A stretch of 6,988 bases of DNA, taken from the NCBI GenBank assembly GCA_905215195.1, contig CAJMPF010000090.1:1-6988 (forward strand), given 5' to 3'. The DNA is from an uncultured bacterium. Its GTDB lineage: Bacteria; Actinomycetota; Coriobacteriia; Coriobacteriales; Coriobacteriaceae. The notes under the pieces are model-generated. The model had not been told where the DNA came from. It ran no database searches and saw only the letters and a list, made by a program, of their open reading frames with translations. Shown piece after piece: positions 1-5,827 of this stretch. Within the stretch, counting starts at the first letter, position 1. Every line of letters starts with the position of its first letter. The translations under genes and the position numbers were made by a program.

Positions 1-390
1 GTAGTCCAGGCCGATCTCGCCGATACCGGCGCACAAAGGGTCATCGAGCGCGGCAACGACCTGTGCGTGAATGTCGTCGGTATAATCCGGCGCGCCATAG
101 GGGTGAACGCCAGCGAGATACTTGATCTGCGGAATATCCCGCATCGGCAGAATTTCGCGCACGAGCCAGTCGCTATAGTCCGTCACGCCGCGTTTGTCAG
201 CGATGGGATCGAACATCGTCACCAACAGGTCGACGCCCGCGGCTTTGGCGCGCACGAGCGTCTCGGGCACTTCTTTGCCCCAAAACGAAAGCAGATGCGC
301 ATGCGTGTCGGCAAGCGGTGCCAAGGGCACGGGACAAGCAGCCGTCTTCTTTTTCTTGGTAAACGTCACGCGTTCGGCATTAGGCATCAT
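1..390 (-). CDS. tatD: TatD-family metal-dependent hydrolase, C-terminal part off the window
   Basis: This is the N-terminal 130 codons of a TatD-family protein; the rest lies beyond the left edge. TatD proteins are cytoplasmic TIM-barrel metal-dependent hydrolases of the amidohydrolase superfamily, reported to act as DNases. I see the metal-binding DTHAHL motif with H30 and H32, then AGVHPY at about 93-98 and GIGEIGLDY at 122-130, whose Glu125 is a usual metal ligand. The first 24 or so residues, with a run of four lysines, precede the point where most family members start (DTHxH near the N-terminus). The start at 390 is chosen because AGGAG (minus strand, 398-402) lies 7 nt upstream; a second in-frame ATG follows at 387. 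The start overlaps the end of rsmA by 11 nt, which implies translational coupling. The family call is firm; the exact substrate is unknown. Confidence 0.93.
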   Translation of the reverse strand, partial: MMPNAERVTFTKKKKTAACPVPLAPLADTHAHLLSFWGKEVPETLVRAKAAGVDLLVTMFDPIADKRGVTDYSDWLVREILPMRDIPQIKYLAGVHPYGAPDYTDDIHAQVVAALDDPLCAGIGEIGLDY

Positions 391-1240
391 GGATTAGCTC
401 CTGGGCCAGGCGGACAAAGTCGGCAACATCAAGCGTCTCGGCGCGCGTGGTGGGTGCGATACCGCAAGCCTCAAAGGCGGCATCGAGCACGTCCTTGGCA
501 AAGCCGTTGGCGCTCATGGAATTACGGATGGTCTTGCGACGCTGAGCAAATGCGGCGTCAATCACGCGGGCCACAAATTCGCGATCGAGTCCTTCGGGCA
601 CCACGCCGTCAACACGGTCGATACGCACGACAGCCGAGTCCACGTGCGGCGCCGGCATAAAGCAGCGCGGCGGCACCTCAAAGCGACCCGTAACCTGCGC
701 ATACAGGCCCAGCTTTGCCGTATAGCCGCCATAGGTCTTGTTGCCCGGCACTGCGGCAATGCGATCGGCAACCTCCTTTTGAACCATGACGACGGCGCGC
801 TTGAGCGCGGGCATCGTCTGGAAGAACTGAAGGATGATCGTCGCCGCCACGTTATAGGGCAGGTTCGCGACAAACACCGTCGGCTCACCGCCCGCGGTCT
901 GTTCAATCTGCTCCGGGCCCACCCTGAGCGCGTCGCCCATGATAAAGCGGAAGTTGGCATAGTCGGCGGCGTGAGCATCGAGCACCGGCTCGAGCTCGGG
1001 ATCGGCCTCGATCGACATGACGCACGCCGCCTCCTGCAGCAGCGCAAGCGTGAGCGTACCAACGCCCGGACCAACCTCGAGCACGCGCTCATCGCCTGCA
1101 AGCTCGGCAAGCTCGCAAATGCGCTCAATTACATGGTTGTCGATCAGGAAGTTCTGGCCCAGGCGATGCTTGGTCGCAAGGCCAAACTCCTCCAGCAGCT
1201 CCCTGGTGGCCGTGGGGTTTGCCAAAGGCGAAGTTGTCAT
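380..1240 (-). CDS. rsmA: 16S rRNA (adenine(1518)-N(6)/adenine(1519)-N(6))-dimethyltransferase RsmA (KsgA)
   Basis: RsmA uses S-adenosylmethionine to dimethylate the two adjacent adenines in the helix 45 loop of 16S rRNA, a late step in small-subunit assembly. The 286-residue protein is the usual length. It shows the N-terminal LGQNFL motif (27-32), the SAM-binding VLEVGPGVGTLT motif I (53-64), an acidic residue after the next strand (IEAD, 77-80), GDAL (102-105) and the catalytic NLPYNV motif IV (126-131). A conserved FxPxPxVDSAV-type segment follows (CFMPAPHVDSAVV). The start at 1240 is supported by an AAGGAGG Shine-Dalgarno (minus strand, 1246-1252) 5 nt upstream. It follows metG after 110 nt that contain a terminator hairpin, and overlaps tatD at its 3' end. 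No promoter is evident in the roughly 40 nt between terminator and start, so expression may rely on read-through. Confidence 0.97.
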   Translation of the reverse strand: MTTSPLANPTATRELLEEFGLATKHRLGQNFLIDNHVIERICELAELAGDERVLEVGPGVGTLTLALLQEAACVMSIEADPELEPVLDAHAADYANFRFIMGDALRVGPEQIEQTAGGEPTVFVANLPYNVAATIILQFFQTMPALKRAVVMVQKEVADRIAAVPGNKTYGGYTAKLGLYAQVTGRFEVPPRCFMPAPHVDSAVVRIDRVDGVVPEGLDREFVARVIDAAFAQRRKTIRNSMSANGFAKDVLDAAFEACGIAPTTRAETLDVADFVRLAQELIHDA

Positions 1241-1278
1241 GGTTGCCTCCTTAGCATGATGGCGGCGTCTTGAAACAA

Positions 1279-1308
1279 AAGGGCATGGACCGTGGCGGCC
1301 ATGCCCTT
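1279..1308 (-). terminator. Rho-independent terminator after metG
   Basis: Perfect 10-bp inverted repeat AAGGGCATGG (1279-1288) / CCATGCCCTT (1299-1308). The 10-nt interior can add a CCG/CGG extension. Read on the minus strand, the 3' arm runs into TTTTGTTTC (to about 1272). It lies 42 nt after the metG stop and 38 nt before the rsmA start, so it separates metG transcripts from rsmA-tatD or attenuates them. Confidence 0.8.
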
Positions 1309-1350
1309 ACAGCTAAACAGCAAATTGCCGATATGGCGCTCGCGCGGTCT

Positions 1351-2952
1351 CTACGCCAGACGCGGGAACAGCGGATCGCCCTTCTCGACGGGCTGACCGC
1401 CGGCAAGCAGGCCCCAAGTGCAAATGCCCTTGAGGTCGTCGCTCGCGGCCTCGCCCTCACAGGACAGACGGCGCAGGGCCTCGGCAGAAGTCTGGGGCAT
1501 GAGCGGCATTAGCAGGTGAGCGGCAATGCGGATGGCCTCGAGCAGGTTGTAGATCACGAACGCCAGCTCGTCAGCCTTGGCCTCGTCCTTGGCAAGCGCC
1601 CAGGGCTCGGAGTCCTCGATGTAGTGGTTGGCGGCGTGGATGAGCTCCATGACCTCGTCCTTAGCTCCACCGTAATCGAGCACGTCCATCTTGGCCATGT
1701 AGCGCTCGACCAGGCCATCGGCGATCTTTGCCAGCGGGTTGTCAAACGCGTCGGCAGACGCCGGTTTAGCCGGGGCGCAGCCGTCAAAGTACTTTGCGCT
1801 CATGTTGAGCGAACGCGAAATCAGATTGCCCCAGCTGTTGGCCAGGTCGGCGTTGTAGACCTGCTCCATGCGATCGAAGCTGATGGCGCCGTCGGTACCG
1901 GGAACGACGTCGGTCATGAAGTAGTAGCGATAGCCCTCGACGCCCAGCATGTCGATAACGTCCTGCGGAGCGATGGCGTTGCCGCGGCTCTTGGACATCT
2001 TTTCGGCCTTGCCGGTCTCGGCATTGCGCACGGTCAGGAAGCCGTGGGCAAAGACGTGCTCGGGCAGGGCCTCGCCGATGGCCATGAGCATGGCGGGCCA
2101 AATGACGCAGTGGAAGCGGATGATGTCCTTACCCACGATGTGGAACTGCGCGGGCCAGCGATAGGCCAGTTCGGCACGCGCCTCGTCGGTGTCGACACCG
2201 TAGCCGACGGCCGTCATATAGTTGAGCAGCGCATCGAACCACACGTAGGTCACGTGACCCTCGTCAAACGGGACCTGAATGCCCCAGTCAAAGCTCGTAC
2301 GGCTCACGGAAAGGTCATTAAGGCCGCCCTCGACAAAGCTGCGAACCTCGTTCATGCGGAACGCAGGCTCGACAAAGTCGGGGTGCTCGTCATAGAGCTT
2401 GAGCAGCTTGTCCTGGAAAGCGGAAAGCTTAAAGAAGTAGGACTCCTCCTGCACGCGCTCAAGCGGACGGTGGCAGTCGGGGCACAGGTGCTGGCCGACG
2501 CTGCCGTACTCCTCGTCGCCCTTCTGGACCTGCGTATCGGTGAAGTAGGTCTCGTCAGGCACGCAATACCAGCCGTCGTAGCTGCCCTTATACAGGTAAC
2601 CGGACTCCTTCATGCGCTCCCACAGGTACTGCACGGCATGATGCTGGCGCGGCTCGGTGGTGCGGATGAAGTCGTCGTTGGAGATCTCGAGCTTGCTCCA
2701 AAGCTCCTTGAAGTGCGGAGCCTGGCTGTCGGTCCACTCCTGCGGCGTCATGTTGTGCTTGGCTGCGGCCTCGGCGACCTTCTCACCGTGCTCGTCCATG
2801 CCGGTCAGGAACTTGACGTTATAGCCGGCGGAGCGGCGATAGCGAGCCTGAACATCGGCGATGATGGTGGAATAAGCCGTGCCCAGGTGCGGATCGGCGT
2901 TGACGTAGTAGATGGGCGTCGTGATAAAGAACGAAGGCTTGCTTTGATCCAT
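1351..2952 (-). CDS. metG: Methionine-tRNA ligase (MetRS), short form
   Basis: MetG is the cytoplasmic class I aminoacyl-tRNA synthetase that charges initiator and elongator tRNA-Met. In its 533 residues I see the class I signature as PHLGTAYS (HIGH equivalent at 22-25), TGMDEHG (50-56), the KMSKS loop (318-322) within KAEKMSKSRGN, and the helical anticodon-binding domain after about 360 with NxWGNLISR. A single zinc knuckle is present as C130-x2-D133 and C157-x2-C160; the second position is Asp instead of the usual Cys. The protein ends at LFPRLA and lacks the C-terminal Trbp111/EMAPII-like tRNA-binding domain found in longer MetRS, so dimerisation through that domain is not expected. A GGAGGA Shine-Dalgarno (minus strand, 2961-2966) supports the start. 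The gene lies 69 nt after rsmI and ends before a clear terminator. Confidence 0.98.
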   Translation of the reverse strand: MDQSKPSFFITTPIYYVNADPHLGTAYSTIIADVQARYRRSAGYNVKFLTGMDEHGEKVAEAAAKHNMTPQEWTDSQAPHFKELWSKLEISNDDFIRTTEPRQHHAVQYLWERMKESGYLYKGSYDGWYCVPDETYFTDTQVQKGDEEYGSVGQHLCPDCHRPLERVQEESYFFKLSAFQDKLLKLYDEHPDFVEPAFRMNEVRSFVEGGLNDLSVSRTSFDWGIQVPFDEGHVTYVWFDALLNYMTAVGYGVDTDEARAELAYRWPAQFHIVGKDIIRFHCVIWPAMLMAIGEALPEHVFAHGFLTVRNAETGKAEKMSKSRGNAIAPQDVIDMLGVEGYRYYFMTDVVPGTDGAISFDRMEQVYNADLANSWGNLISRSLNMSAKYFDGCAPAKPASADAFDNPLAKIADGLVERYMAKMDVLDYGGAKDEVMELIHAANHYIEDSEPWALAKDEAKADELAFVIYNLLEAIRIAAHLLMPLMPQTSAEALRRLSCEGEAASDDLKGICTWGLLAGGQPVEKGDPLFPRLA

Positions 2953-2991
2953 GGGGTTTGTCCTCCAGAAAAACGTTGCATACAGAGGATG

Positions 2992-3020
2992 ATTCTAGCG
3001 CAAGGGCTGGATATCCTCCA
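2992..3020 (-). promoter_or_regulatory. Possible metG promoter in the rsmI-metG gap
   Basis: A minus-strand TAGAAT (2992-2997) matches the sigma70 -10 box at 5 of 6 positions. It is preceded at 17 bp by TGGAGG (3015-3020), a poor -35 (3 of 6). The resulting start near 2985 would give a leader of about 33 nt with the metG Shine-Dalgarno well placed. The signal is weak and metG may simply be co-transcribed with rsmI. Confidence 0.3.
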
Positions 3021-3021
3021 T

Positions 3022-3900
3022 CTATTGCATATCGAGCACCATGGCATAGACATCGCGCTTGCGGCGCGAATACTTCTGAGACAGGCGCTTGGCCACCGCA
3101 GACGCGGGCTCCCCCTCCTCGAGCGCGGCGCGGATATCCTCGCGCAGGGCCTCGTCGGGATCCGTTGCCGCGGCGCCAACCGGTACGATGCCAGCCTCCT
3201 CGTCCTCGCTCGGCGGCGCGATGACCAGCGCAATCTCGCCCTTTACCTCGCCGCGAGTACGCAGCTCCTCGGCAAGCTGGGCAGCGGGCCCGCGCAAGAC
3301 TTCCTCGTGCAGCTTGGTGAGTTCGCGGCAGACGGCAACCTCACGCTGGGGAAAAACCTCTGCCACGGCCTCGAGCGTCGCCACGATGCGATGTGGAGAC
3401 TCGTAGAAGATGAGTGCGCCGGGCACCACGGCAAGGCGCTGCAAACGGCGCACGCGGTCGCCGTGCTTCCGGCCCAAAAAGCCCTCAAAGAAAAAATGCT
3501 CGCAGAGAATGCCGGACGAAACGAGCGCCGTGACGCAAGCGGAGGGCCCGGGGATAACTTCTACGGGCACATCGGCCTCACGCGCTGCCTCGACCAGCAC
3601 CTGGCCGGGGTCGGACACACTCGGCATGCCGGCGTCCGAGGCAAAGGCGAGGGTCTCCCCCGCCAGCAGACGGTCGACCAGGCCGGCGGCGCGGCTGGCG
3701 ATCACATTCTCGTCGCAACGGACAAGCGGCTTGGAAATGCCCAGGTGCATCAGCAGCTTTGCCGTCACACGCGTGTCTTCGCAGCAGATGACATCGGCGG
3801 CGGCAAAGGCCTCGCCAACGCGCGGGGACAGGTCGCCCAAGTTGCCGATGGGCGTGCCGACCACATAGAGTTTGCCCGTATGGGCGCTGTTTTGCGTCAT
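3022..3900 (-). CDS. rsmI: 16S rRNA (cytidine(1402)-2'-O)-methyltransferase RsmI
   Basis: RsmI is a tetrapyrrole-methylase-fold SAM enzyme that 2'-O-methylates C1402 in the decoding centre of 16S rRNA. The 292-residue protein carries the family signatures in order: LYVVGTPIGNLGDLSPR (11-27), CEDTR (40-44), ASDAGMPSVSDPG (87-99), VIPGPSA (115-121), FYESPHRI (165-172) and CRELTKLHEE (191-200). A C-terminal helical segment ends SRRKRDVYAMVLDMQ (278-292), matching the small RsmI HTH-like domain. The DAGMPSVSDPG variant, where many homologues have DAGTP.ISDPG, is mild. The start at 3900 lies 6 nt after the stop of the GH5-like gene, and its only Shine-Dalgarno (AGGT) overlaps that stop codon. Translation is therefore probably coupled to the upstream gene. 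Confidence 0.97.
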   Translation of the reverse strand: MTQNSAHTGKLYVVGTPIGNLGDLSPRVGEAFAAADVICCEDTRVTAKLLMHLGISKPLVRCDENVIASRAAGLVDRLLAGETLAFASDAGMPSVSDPGQVLVEAAREADVPVEVIPGPSACVTALVSSGILCEHFFFEGFLGRKHGDRVRRLQRLAVVPGALIFYESPHRIVATLEAVAEVFPQREVAVCRELTKLHEEVLRGPAAQLAEELRTRGEVKGEIALVIAPPSEDEEAGIVPVGAAATDPDEALREDIRAALEEGEPASAVAKRLSQKYSRRKRDVYAMVLDMQ

Positions 3901-3906
3901 ATCAAC

Positions 3907-4968
3907 CTATTCAATCATGCCACGCTCGAGCGTACCGAGCGCCGCGCGGGCGTCCCATGCTGCAATGCGCTTCTCGGTCTTCCACGTTTGGAAGAACCAA
4001 CCGGCAGCCGGCGCAAACGAAGCCAGCTGGTTGGCGATAAACACGCGCTCGTAGGCATTGCGGCCCTCGGGCGTAACCGACGAGTTGGCAAAGATCGCCG
4101 CGCCCGACCATTCGCCCACCAGCACGGGGAACCCAGTCGAAATCGCTTCTTTGAGCTCGCGCTTGTTACGCGAAATCGCCGTCGTCAGCCCGCGGGGGCT
4201 CGTGATGTCGAGCGCATGCTCGTCGCGGTAATGGTACAGGTGAAGGTCCATGTAGACGTTCTTGTACTTGGCGCCGCGCATAAAATGCTTCCACTCGCTG
4301 GGATGCCCCGACGACGAGAAGACGACGATCTTATCCTCGGGCATATACGAACGGACGAGCTCGTAGGCATCGCGATAGAAATTGCGCAGGTAGTGAGCAG
4401 GAATGCCATCCGTCATGGTGAAGAGGCTCTTGCGGACACTCATCTGCGGCGTGTCCAACAGCTCAATGCCCAGCAGGCTCTCGGCCTCGCCGTAACGCTC
4501 GGCCAAGCGCTCGAGCACGTCGAGTGCGACATGACGGCCGTTGGTGGACGAATGCCACTCGACGACAGCCTCCGGCGTGGTGGGCGAATCGTTGGAATCG
4601 CCCTGGCCACCGGGCACAGTTGCCAGGTCAAGCAGCACGCGGATGTCGTACTTGGCAGCCCACTCAATCGCACGGTCAATGTAGTCGACAACCGAGATGT
4701 AGGACGCATCGGACTCCTGCGAGCCAAAGGCATACCAGGGCACCGGCAGACGCACGGCATTGAGACCGATCTGCGCCATGCGACGGAAATCGTCCTCGCT
4801 CACAAACGTCTCGTAATGACGGCGCATGCGCTCGTTATAGGCGGCGGTGCCCATGGCCTCCTGCAGCTCGGCCGCGTTGGATGCACCGGTCGCCGCGTAT
4901 AGCGACGGGGTCACCCAAGGCTCGGGAATAAACCAGCCAGAGAGATTAACGCCGAGTATCCTCTCCAT
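3907..4968 (-). CDS. GH5 subfamily-9-like (exo-beta-1,3-glucanase-like) protein with altered active site
   Basis: This 353-residue protein resembles GH5_9 exo-beta-1,3-glucanases over its whole length. It opens with GVNLSGWFIPEPWVTPSLY (6-24), followed by NAVRLPVPWYAFG (70-82), VPGGQGDSNDS (118-128), GIELLDTP (167-174), DLHLYHY (241-247), VLVGEWSGA (282-290) and GWFFQTWKTEKR (323-334). The expected nucleophile Glu is present (E286 in GEWS). The acid/base motif, normally NEP after GIELL, reads DTP (172-174), so the catalytic Glu is replaced by Thr173. I see no signal peptide or membrane segment, so it is probably cytoplasmic. The ATG at 4968 follows AAGGGGGC closely. A longer reading frame reaches upstream to 5358, but only through the repeat array and without a credible ribosome site. 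It is probably first in an operon with rsmI. The fold assignment is good; enzymatic activity is doubtful. Confidence 0.85.
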   Translation of the reverse strand: MERILGVNLSGWFIPEPWVTPSLYAATGASNAAELQEAMGTAAYNERMRRHYETFVSEDDFRRMAQIGLNAVRLPVPWYAFGSQESDASYISVVDYIDRAIEWAAKYDIRVLLDLATVPGGQGDSNDSPTTPEAVVEWHSSTNGRHVALDVLERLAERYGEAESLLGIELLDTPQMSVRKSLFTMTDGIPAHYLRNFYRDAYELVRSYMPEDKIVVFSSSGHPSEWKHFMRGAKYKNVYMDLHLYHYRDEHALDITSPRGLTTAISRNKRELKEAISTGFPVLVGEWSGAAIFANSSVTPEGRNAYERVFIANQLASFAPAAGWFFQTWKTEKRIAAWDARAALGTLERGMIE

Positions 4969-5033
4969 CACTGCCCCCTTCGGATCGTGCAGGCCGAGCC
5001 TGCATCGTATTGCACAGGAAAAGTATCGTTTTG

Positions 5034-5073
5034 AGTATACCCGCGCGTGCGGACAGACGACCGAACGGTCTGT
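5034..5073 (-). promoter_or_regulatory. Promoter of the GH5-like gene with operator-like dyad
   Basis: A minus-strand TATACT (5034-5039) is a good -10 box 65 nt before the GH5-like start. The -35 position (about 5057-5062) has no good hexamer. Instead a dyad lies there: GACCG-AA-CGGTC (5059-5070), with flanking ACAGAC (5053-5058) and GTCTGT (5068-5073). Short palindromes of this CCGnnCGG kind are typical targets of TetR-family repressors. The overlap with the -35 region fits repression, but no regulator gene is in the window. Confidence 0.5.
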
Positions 5074-5156
5074 AAAGTGGCGCAAAAGCGGGAGGAATAT
5101 CTGGGCGGGCCCGAGATGGCGCGCCGAGATGTACATATGCGCCGGAAGTAGGCGGC

Positions 5157-5389
5157 CGGAAAGCGCATCCCGTTTTTCGCAAAAGACTGGGATGCATTTT
5201 CCGTTCGAGGCCTCAACCGGAAAATGCATCCCATTCTGAGCGCGGGATCTGGGACGCAGTTTCCGCCAAAGGCCGAAAAAGGAAAGCACGTCCCATTCTG
5301 ACGCGGGATTCCGAGTCGTGCTTTCCCAAGCGGCCTCAAAGCGGAAAACGCATCCCACTCTGAAGCCAAATTCCGGGACGCAGTTTCCG
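5157..5389. repeat. Array of eight 15-bp half-sites in alternating orientation, about 62-bp unit
   Basis: Half-sites with consensus GGGAYGCRKTTTCCG, or its complement, occur at 5157-5171 (rc), 5189-5203 (direct), 5218-5232 (rc), 5251-5265 (direct), 5280-5294 (rc), 5313-5327 (direct), 5342-5356 (rc) and 5375-5389 (direct). Orientation strictly alternates, so every neighbouring pair is an inverted repeat. The dyad centres fall at 5180, 5210.5, 5241.5, 5272.5, 5303.5, 5334.5 and 5365.5, i.e. 30.5 or 31 bp apart. Two spacer types alternate: about 18 nt resembling ATTCTGACGCGGGATTCC, and 14 nt centred on GGCC. The unit of about 62 bp is not a multiple of 3, which argues against a coding repeat. 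The array fills the gap between the tRNA-Phe 3'-end copy and the GH5-like promoter. Confidence 0.92.
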
Positions 5390-5400
5390 CAGAGCCCTCG

Positions 5401-5463
5401 ATAAAAGAAAAGGACCCCTTTGCAGAGGCCCTAGTCAATTCAAGGTGGCGGGGAAGGGAATCG
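5401..5463. repeat. Downstream copy of the tRNA-Phe 3' end and terminator (copy A)
   Basis: This 63-bp segment matches 5587-5649 at 61 of 63 positions, offset by 186 bp. On the minus strand it contains the tRNA-Phe 3' portion from the T-loop (CGATTCCC) through the acceptor 3' strand, the trailer, and the terminator. Identity stops exactly inside the T-loop, the usual boundary of tRNA-targeted integration sites. Confidence 0.93.
5402..5432 (-). terminator. Second rho-independent terminator (copy A)
   Basis: Minus-strand RNA folds as AGGGCCUC / GGGGUCCU (5411-5418 with 5425-5432), loop UGCAAA, followed by a U-rich tract (UUUUCUUUUAU). Compared with copy B it has two substitutions, and each changes a Watson-Crick pair into a G-U pair in the minus-strand RNA. 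It could act as a backup to the tRNA-Phe terminator and shield the GH5-like operon. Confidence 0.7.
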
Positions 5464-5586
5464 CGTCCGCGCGCTGCGCGGACGGACCGCTGTGGCGCTT
5501 ACGCGCCTTGCGAGCTGCGCTGGCAAACGCTTACGCGTTTACTCAGCTCCGCGCCCTCACGGGGTTCGATTCCATGTGGGGGCTGT
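5464..5586. other. Hairpin-rich insert between the two tRNA-Phe 3'-end copies
   Basis: No gene is seen in these 123 bp. Structure includes a perfect 9-bp hairpin CGTCCGCGC-GCT-GCGCGGACG (5464-5484); GGCGC-TTAC-GCGCC (5494-5507); AAACGC-TTAC-GCGTTT (5525-5540) nested within GAGCTG/CAGCTC (5512-5517 with 5544-5549); and GCCCTCAC/GTGGGGGC (5553-5560 with 5576-5583) enclosing GGGGTTCGATTCC. That last 13-mer is identical to the T-arm of the neighbouring tRNA-Phe but on the opposite strand. The segment could be the remnant of an integrated element or a small palindromic repeat. Confidence 0.75.
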
Positions 5587-5618
5587 ATAAAAGAAAAGGA
5601 CCTCTTTGCAGAGGTCCT
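5587..5618 (-). terminator. Rho-independent terminator of tRNA-Phe
   Basis: Perfect 8-bp stem AGGACCTC (5597-5604) / GAGGTCCT (5611-5618) with a 6-nt loop. On the minus strand it is followed by TTTTCTTTTAT. It ends the tRNA-Phe transcript about 14 nt after the mature 3' end. Confidence 0.9.
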
Positions 5619-5631
5619 AGTCAATTCAAGG

Positions 5632-5649
<18 letters not shown>
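5587..5649. repeat. tRNA-Phe 3' end and terminator, direct-repeat copy B
   Basis: This is the upstream partner of 5401-5463. It is the copy joined to the intact tRNA-Phe gene and covers the tRNA from the T-loop to its 3' end, the trailer and the terminator. Confidence 0.93.
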
Positions 5650-5704
<55 letters not shown>

Positions 5705-5715
5705 ATTTGAGTTGT

Positions 5716-5730
5716 GCCTTGTTTCAAGGC
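5716..5730 (-). other. Hairpin in the tRNA-Phe 5' leader
   Basis: A perfect GCCTTG-AAA-CAAGGC hairpin (minus strand) starts at about the predicted transcription start and ends 11 nt before the mature tRNA. It would lie in the leader that RNase P removes. Confidence 0.6.
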
Positions 5731-5736
5731 TTGATT

Positions 5737-5790
5737 AGTATAACCAAGGACGCGTTCCGGTCAACCGAGAATTTTAAAAAAGTTTTTGAG
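5737..5790 (-). promoter_or_regulatory. Strong sigma70-type promoter of tRNA-Phe with AT-rich upstream element
   Basis: Minus-strand -35 TTGACC (5759-5764), 16-bp spacer and -10 TATACT (5737-5742) place the start near 5730. Immediately upstream of the -35, 5770-5790 is almost pure A/T (ATTTTAAAAAAGTTTTT on the plus strand), fitting an UP element as expected for a stable-RNA gene. The same stretch lies downstream of the antitoxin gene, where I see only a weak GCCTC/GAGGC pairing and no convincing terminator. Confidence 0.85.
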
Positions 5791-5827
5791 CACAGCCTCG
5801 GTTCTATAAATCGGCACGTCAGAGGCA

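Noticed and set aside
1516..4902. Very long plus-strand open frame (1128 codons) opposite metG, rsmI and the GH5-like gene
   Set aside because: It lies antisense to three genes with clear family motifs, starts inside metG, has a low-complexity composition and matches no family I recognise. Long antisense frames are common in GC-rich DNA.
4969..5358. Upstream extension of the GH5-like frame by 130 codons
   Set aside because: The added part translates the repeat array and promoter, has no ribosome site, and the family signature starts right after the ATG at 4968, which has a good Shine-Dalgarno.
5157..5389. CRISPR array
   Set aside because: The repeats are 15-mers in strictly alternating orientation with related spacers of 14 and 17-18 nt. 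A CRISPR array needs direct repeats with unrelated spacers of near-constant length, and no cas gene is present.
5770..5827. Terminator for the toxin-antitoxin pair
   Set aside because: Only a 5-bp GCCTC/GAGGC pairing with a long loop is present; the A/T run is better explained as the upstream element of the tRNA-Phe promoter.
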